Assembly (NCBI GenBank): GCA_002709695.1
Contig: PAQF01000013.1
Location: forward strand, 42,504-102,230
Reading direction: 5' to 3'
From: Candidatus Poribacteria bacterium
Lineage (GTDB): Bacteria; Poribacteria; WGA-4E; UBA9662
DNA: 59,727 nucleotides
Positions 56,822 to 59,727 of the stretch are shown here, in pieces (positions within the stretch are counted from its first letter, which is position 1; every line of letters begins with the position of its first letter). Under the pieces are notes generated by a model, which had not been told where the DNA came from, did not search any database, and was given only the letters and a program-made list of their open reading frames with translations. The position numbers and the translations under genes are program-made.

Positions 56822-58231
56822 TCAATGTGTTAGGTTTGTCTTTAGTTCACCTAGTATCCATGCTCCTCCTAGGTAGAGTCCTAACCCTATTGGGACTAAT
56901 AGCCAGAGAGGAAGAAAAGTCTTGAGGAGAATTAAACTCGCTCCCATTGTGAAGGATAAGATGCCAATTCTGAATACAAAGCTTACTTTAGCTAGGCGAG
57001 AGATTTGGAAGTGTATATAAATAAATCCAAATATCAACAAGAAACTTTCGCTGGCGATCATCGCAATTGCACAGCCAATATGGTTCCATTTGGGAATGAG
57101 TAGAAAATTAATGCTGATATTCAAAATTGCCGTCAGTGCCATCAGAATGGTGAATGCTTTTCTTTTATCAGTTGCACGGAGTACTGTGATAAAAATGGTT
57201 GTCAAGAATGTGAGGCCTCCAGACCAACTGAGCAATTGCAGCCCTCGGCTGATTTTTTCCCATTGTTCTAGTTGAGAAAATAACAGAAAAGTGATTTCGT
57301 CCGCAAGTATAGACAAGCTTATAGCGAATGGCAGGCCTAGTAAAAGCATTTTATGGACTGCATTGGTATAACTTTGACGAAAAGCGACTGTTCCCTCCTC
57401 GAATTCACGGGACATCATTGGAAACATGGCTCCCATGAAGGCTCCTGGTATAATTGTGAAGGCATTGACAATAGTGAAAGCTAGTCCATACCATGCGTTG
57501 GCGAGTTCACCTTCCACACTCAGTTTAGATAGCATTACCATGTCAATCCGGAAATAGATTAGGTTAAAGATATTGCCTATGGCAAAGGGTAATGCTTGTA
57601 CTAGAATTACTCTCCAGATTGCGAAGTCGAAATTGAACGCTAGTTTGGTGAAACGAGTTCGGACGAGGCTAATACTTAAAATGAGATTAACGAAGCCCGC
57701 GATCAGCACAATTACGCAGAAGTCTTTCAGGTCTACACCCAAAATAATGAGTCCACTACCAACTACAGTAGCCATGACACGTTCCGCTATGACAGTAATT
57801 GCTTCATAATGCATCTTCTCGAAAGCTCGGAAGACACAGCGGAAAAGTTGAGCAATTCCATTAACTAGTTCAGCCAAGCCAAGGAGTTTAATCAACGTCA
57901 TAGTTTCTGCTGAATACCCCAATAATTTACCGGTTATGACCATTAAAATAAATGCTATAGTAGAAAGTAAAAGCCGGATAATCAAAGTGTTACCCAGAAA
58001 ATGCCGTGATGCGGTGGTATACAAGGTCATTTCGCGTATCAAAGGAGCTTGCATTCCAAGTTCAGTGATACTGGCAATTAGACTCGTAACAAACATGGCG
58101 AGTAAGTAACTTCCAATTTGTTGTTCAGTAAAATAGGTTGGTAGGATTAAAACTGTTAGCAGGAGAGAAAGCAATCTTCCAATAGTATGGGAAATTAGCA
58201 AAGCCGATGTGTTTTTAAATACAATTGACAT
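56822..58231 (-). CDS. polysaccharide flippase (Wzx/MOP superfamily)
   Basis: A 469-residue membrane protein with about 12-14 helices. The first (LLISHTIGRLLSLLLTVLIL) and the arginine in LIREMTLYT resemble oligosaccharide flippases of the polysaccharide_synt family. It would move lipid-linked sugars across the inner membrane for O-antigen, capsule or exopolysaccharide. No polymerase or other glycan genes lie beside it; the glycosyltransferase at 18579 is far away. It follows tsaB by 3 bases on the same strand. MurJ is the other possibility, but the sequence looks more like the Wzx type. Confidence 0.85.
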   Translation of the reverse strand: MSIVFKNTSALLISHTIGRLLSLLLTVLILPTYFTEQQIGSYLLAMFVTSLIASITELGMQAPLIREMTLYTTASRHFLGNTLIIRLLLSTIAFILMVITGKLLGYSAETMTLIKLLGLAELVNGIAQLFRCVFRAFEKMHYEAITVIAERVMATVVGSGLIILGVDLKDFCVIVLIAGFVNLILSISLVRTRFTKLAFNFDFAIWRVILVQALPFAIGNIFNLIYFRIDMVMLSKLSVEGELANAWYGLAFTIVNAFTIIPGAFMGAMFPMMSREFEEGTVAFRQSYTNAVHKMLLLGLPFAISLSILADEITFLLFSQLEQWEKISRGLQLLSWSGGLTFLTTIFITVLRATDKRKAFTILMALTAILNISINFLLIPKWNHIGCAIAMIASESFLLIFGFIYIHFQISRLAKVSFVFRIGILSFTMGASLILLKTFLPLWLLVPIGLGLYLGGAWILGELKTNLTH

Positions 58232-58234
58232 CGT

Positions 58235-58921
58235 TTAGGGGGGGCCTGATCTGACGTAATTTGGTGTGATTGAAAGGTAATCATCAATATTATCAGATTG
58301 AAAACGTTCTGCACCTAAATGGGCAATATTTATACCACGCGGAACGTGAAAGGCTGGAGAAGCTAAAATGGGCTTATTTAGCCTTTTGTGAATATCTTCA
58401 CTGTAACGTTGGAGGCCATTTCCAGCAAAAACGACGGGATTCTTTCCAATATTGTCTAGGCGATTTAAAATTTCAGTAAGTGGGATACAAAGGTCTTCTG
58501 TTTGACGGATAAGATCTCTTCCTCCTTGGAATATAGCTGTGTATACTTGATCCCGACGTGCATCCAAGATAGGGCATATTAATTTATTAACGTACTGTAA
58601 ATTATAGGCGATTGCTTCAAGTGTTGATATAGCGAGAATTGGTTTTTTAATGGCATAACATATTGACTTTGCTGTTGCTACTGCGATACGGATGCCTGTG
58701 AATGAACCGGGACCGATAGCAACAGCAAAGGCATCAATATCTCTGATGTTTAGATTCCCCCATTCCAAAACTGTTTTGATGGCAGGCATCAGCCGAGAAG
58801 AGTGGTTTTGTGTTATGTCTAGGGTGTGTTCAGCAATAGGTTCTTGATTTACAAGTAAGCCGATACTGCCGATAGTAGTCGAGGTGTCAATTCCTAGGAT
58901 CGTTGTACTTTTTGCTTGCAT
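58235..58921 (-). CDS. tsaB: tRNA threonylcarbamoyladenosine biosynthesis protein TsaB
   Basis: A partner of TsaD in making the t6A37 modification of ANN-decoding tRNAs. It is an ASKHA-fold protein of 228 residues starting ILGIDTSTTIGSIGLLV. HSSRLMPAIKTVL and the diagnostic IGPGSFTGIRIAVATAKSI follow; PILDARRDQVYTAIF is also typical. The C-terminal part is short, as in TsaB and unlike TsaD. It is divergent from the tRNA-Ala gene, with 39 bases between. Confidence 0.95.
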   Translation of the reverse strand: MQAKSTTILGIDTSTTIGSIGLLVNQEPIAEHTLDITQNHSSRLMPAIKTVLEWGNLNIRDIDAFAVAIGPGSFTGIRIAVATAKSICYAIKKPILAISTLEAIAYNLQYVNKLICPILDARRDQVYTAIFQGGRDLIRQTEDLCIPLTEILNRLDNIGKNPVVFAGNGLQRYSEDIHKRLNKPILASPAFHVPRGINIAHLGAERFQSDNIDDYLSITPNYVRSGPP

Positions 58922-58945
58922 ACTTATTCCGATATGTGCTAAAAT
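58916..58945 (+). promoter_or_regulatory. candidate promoter of tRNA-Ala
   Basis: TTGCAT (58916-58921), an 18-base spacer and TAAAAT (58940-58945), placing a start a few bases before the mature 5' end. Confidence 0.4.
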
Positions 58946-58960
58946 CCATTTTCCAGATGT

Positions 58961-59036
<76 letters not shown>

Positions 59037-59115
59037 TTTTTTAACTTGCTTTCCTAAATTTACCTACCTAGTACGAGCCGTTCAACCTACAAAATTAAAC
59101 TGAGGTAACTCAATT

Positions 59116-59370
59116 TTGGAGAAGATTCGGGAACTTGTCGCCTTACTTCAGGCTGGGATTGAAGAATACGATGACCAGTTGAAGTTATTGCAAAAGGAAC
59201 GTTTGAAGTTCCTCCGATTGTCAATTACAGATGAGTTTGGGGTTGAAGAAGGTGATTCGTCAAAAGACTCTTGGATATTACATCTGGCACAACTTGAAAA
59301 ATCACTGGGCTTGCGACTCGACGCACTCCGGCGAGCAATCAAGGATTCTGCAGCTTCAATAGACTTTTAA
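59116..59370 (+). CDS. small charged, probably helical protein, unknown
   Basis: An 84-residue protein from TTG 59116, with GAGG about 10 bases upstream. Residues 1-35 (IRELVALLQAGIEEYDDQ and on) and 50-80 (LAQLEKSLGLRLDALRRAI) look like two amphipathic helices joined by an acidic turn, perhaps a helical hairpin. There is no signal peptide, membrane helix or known motif. I do not recognise the family. The real frame is favoured over the antisense ORF because of the ribosome site and helix periodicity. It lies 80 bases after the tRNA and could be read with it. Confidence 0.55.
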   Translation: MEKIRELVALLQAGIEEYDDQLKLLQKERLKFLRLSITDEFGVEEGDSSKDSWILHLAQLEKSLGLRLDALRRAIKDSAASIDF

Positions 59371-59480
59371 TTTTAACCTTTTTATAGTGTAGCATCTCCA
59401 TTTGGGTTGATTCTAATCGATAGCCGGCAGTTAAATATTGTAGTATTTTTTCTTGTTTTTTTCAACCTGAATGATGATGC

Positions 59481-59510
59481 TTGAAAACCAAGAGATTTCC
59501 ATGATAAACT
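59481..59510 (+). promoter_or_regulatory. possible promoter for the ORF at the right edge
   Basis: TTGAAA (59481-59486), an 18-base spacer and TAAACT (59505-59510), about 75 bases before ATG 59587. Confidence 0.35.
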
Positions 59511-59586
59511 GTATTTCAGTTGTCACCTAAGTATTGTTATTGTCCTCCATCTTGGTTTTTTGGGTTTTCCATTGCTGAGATTTTTT

Positions 59587-59706
59587 ATGAGTTCAGAAGA
59601 TACCCCGAACGTTCAGGATAATAATCTGCTAGTTCCTCCAGATATATTATTTAGGACAAAGCTCCTGTTAGGGATTATTGTTTTTTGTTGTGTGTTATTG
59701 TTGTAG
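59587..59706 (+). CDS. short membrane-protein start, possibly frameshifted and running off the window
   Basis: ATG 59587 opens MSSEDTPNVQDNNLL, then a hydrophobic run (LLLGIIVFCCVLLL) cut by TAG at 59704. Moving one frame at the T6 run in that hydrophobic part would give FLLCVIVVGLAYIVR, a better membrane helix that stays open to the window edge. So this is either a 39-residue membrane peptide or the start of a longer single-pass protein broken by a frameshift or base-call error. Family not recognised. Confidence 0.35.
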   Translation: MSSEDTPNVQDNNLLVPPDILFRTKLLLGIIVFCCVLLL

Positions 59707-59727
59707 GCCTAGCCTATATTGTACGAG

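Overview
The window looks like a piece of an AT-rich chromosome from an uncultured Gram-negative-type bacterium, most likely Candidatus Poribacteria or a close relative. That assignment is inference. It rests on two secreted proteins that end in the same roughly 90-residue tail (a Pro-Asn-Pro-Phe-Asn-Pro-(Glu/Asp)-Thr-Trp-Ile-Pro signature), a dockerin-like calcium-binding pair, a DUF4091-type glycoside hydrolase-like protein, several Gfo/Idh/MocA oxidoreductases and a eukaryote-type (GSII) glutamine synthetase. No 16S gene or other decisive marker is present.

Layout. 1-2065 (+): the end of a BatD-like protein, a gamma-carbonic-anhydrase-like protein and a DJ-1/PfpI protein. 2069-10665 (-): a compact division and cell-wall cluster, murD-ftsW-murG-murC-ftsQ-ftsA-ftsZ, with a separate strong promoter before ftsZ. 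10700-13708 (-): a secreted zinc metallopeptidase-like protein with dockerin and sorting tail. 13826-23504: an oxidoreductase, a lipoprotein, a decayed open region, a GAF/sigma-54 activator, a glycosyltransferase and a large DUF4091 protein with extra inserted domains. 23520-32619 (-): a long housekeeping run, rpsB-tsf-frr-cdsA-dxr-rseP-uracil-DNA glycosylase-priA, with a near-consensus promoter before rpsB and no pyrH between tsf and frr. 33063-35797: an oxidoreductase and a decayed sugar phosphate isomerase gene that sits between perfect 25-bp inverted repeats. 35798-37191 (-): glnII-glnB, preceded by a good match to a sigma-54 promoter and followed by a strong hairpin terminator. 37367-37945 (-): dcd.

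38220-50645 (-) is one 12.4-kb gene for a 4141-residue secreted protein built of about 34 IPT/TIG-like immunoglobulin-fold repeats. It fills a fifth of the window and is the most striking object here. 51010-56771 (+): an SMP-30-like protein, a methyltransferase, a one-domain FAD protein related to thioredoxin reductase, and an M16 peptidase lipoprotein. 56822-58921 (-): a polysaccharide flippase and tsaB. 58961 onward (+): tRNA-Ala(GGC), a small coiled-coil-like protein and a possible broken membrane ORF at the edge.

How the genes fit together: most of the window is ordinary growth machinery (division, peptidoglycan precursors, translation, lipid and isoprenoid synthesis, nitrogen assimilation). 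Scattered among it is an accessory layer of exported proteins for the cell surface or for breaking down polymers. I see no CRISPR array, prophage, rRNA operon or intact transposase. The best candidates for something undescribed are the giant repeat protein with its shared sorting tail, the inverted-repeat-bounded pseudogene segment, and the sigma-54 control of a GSII-glnB operon.
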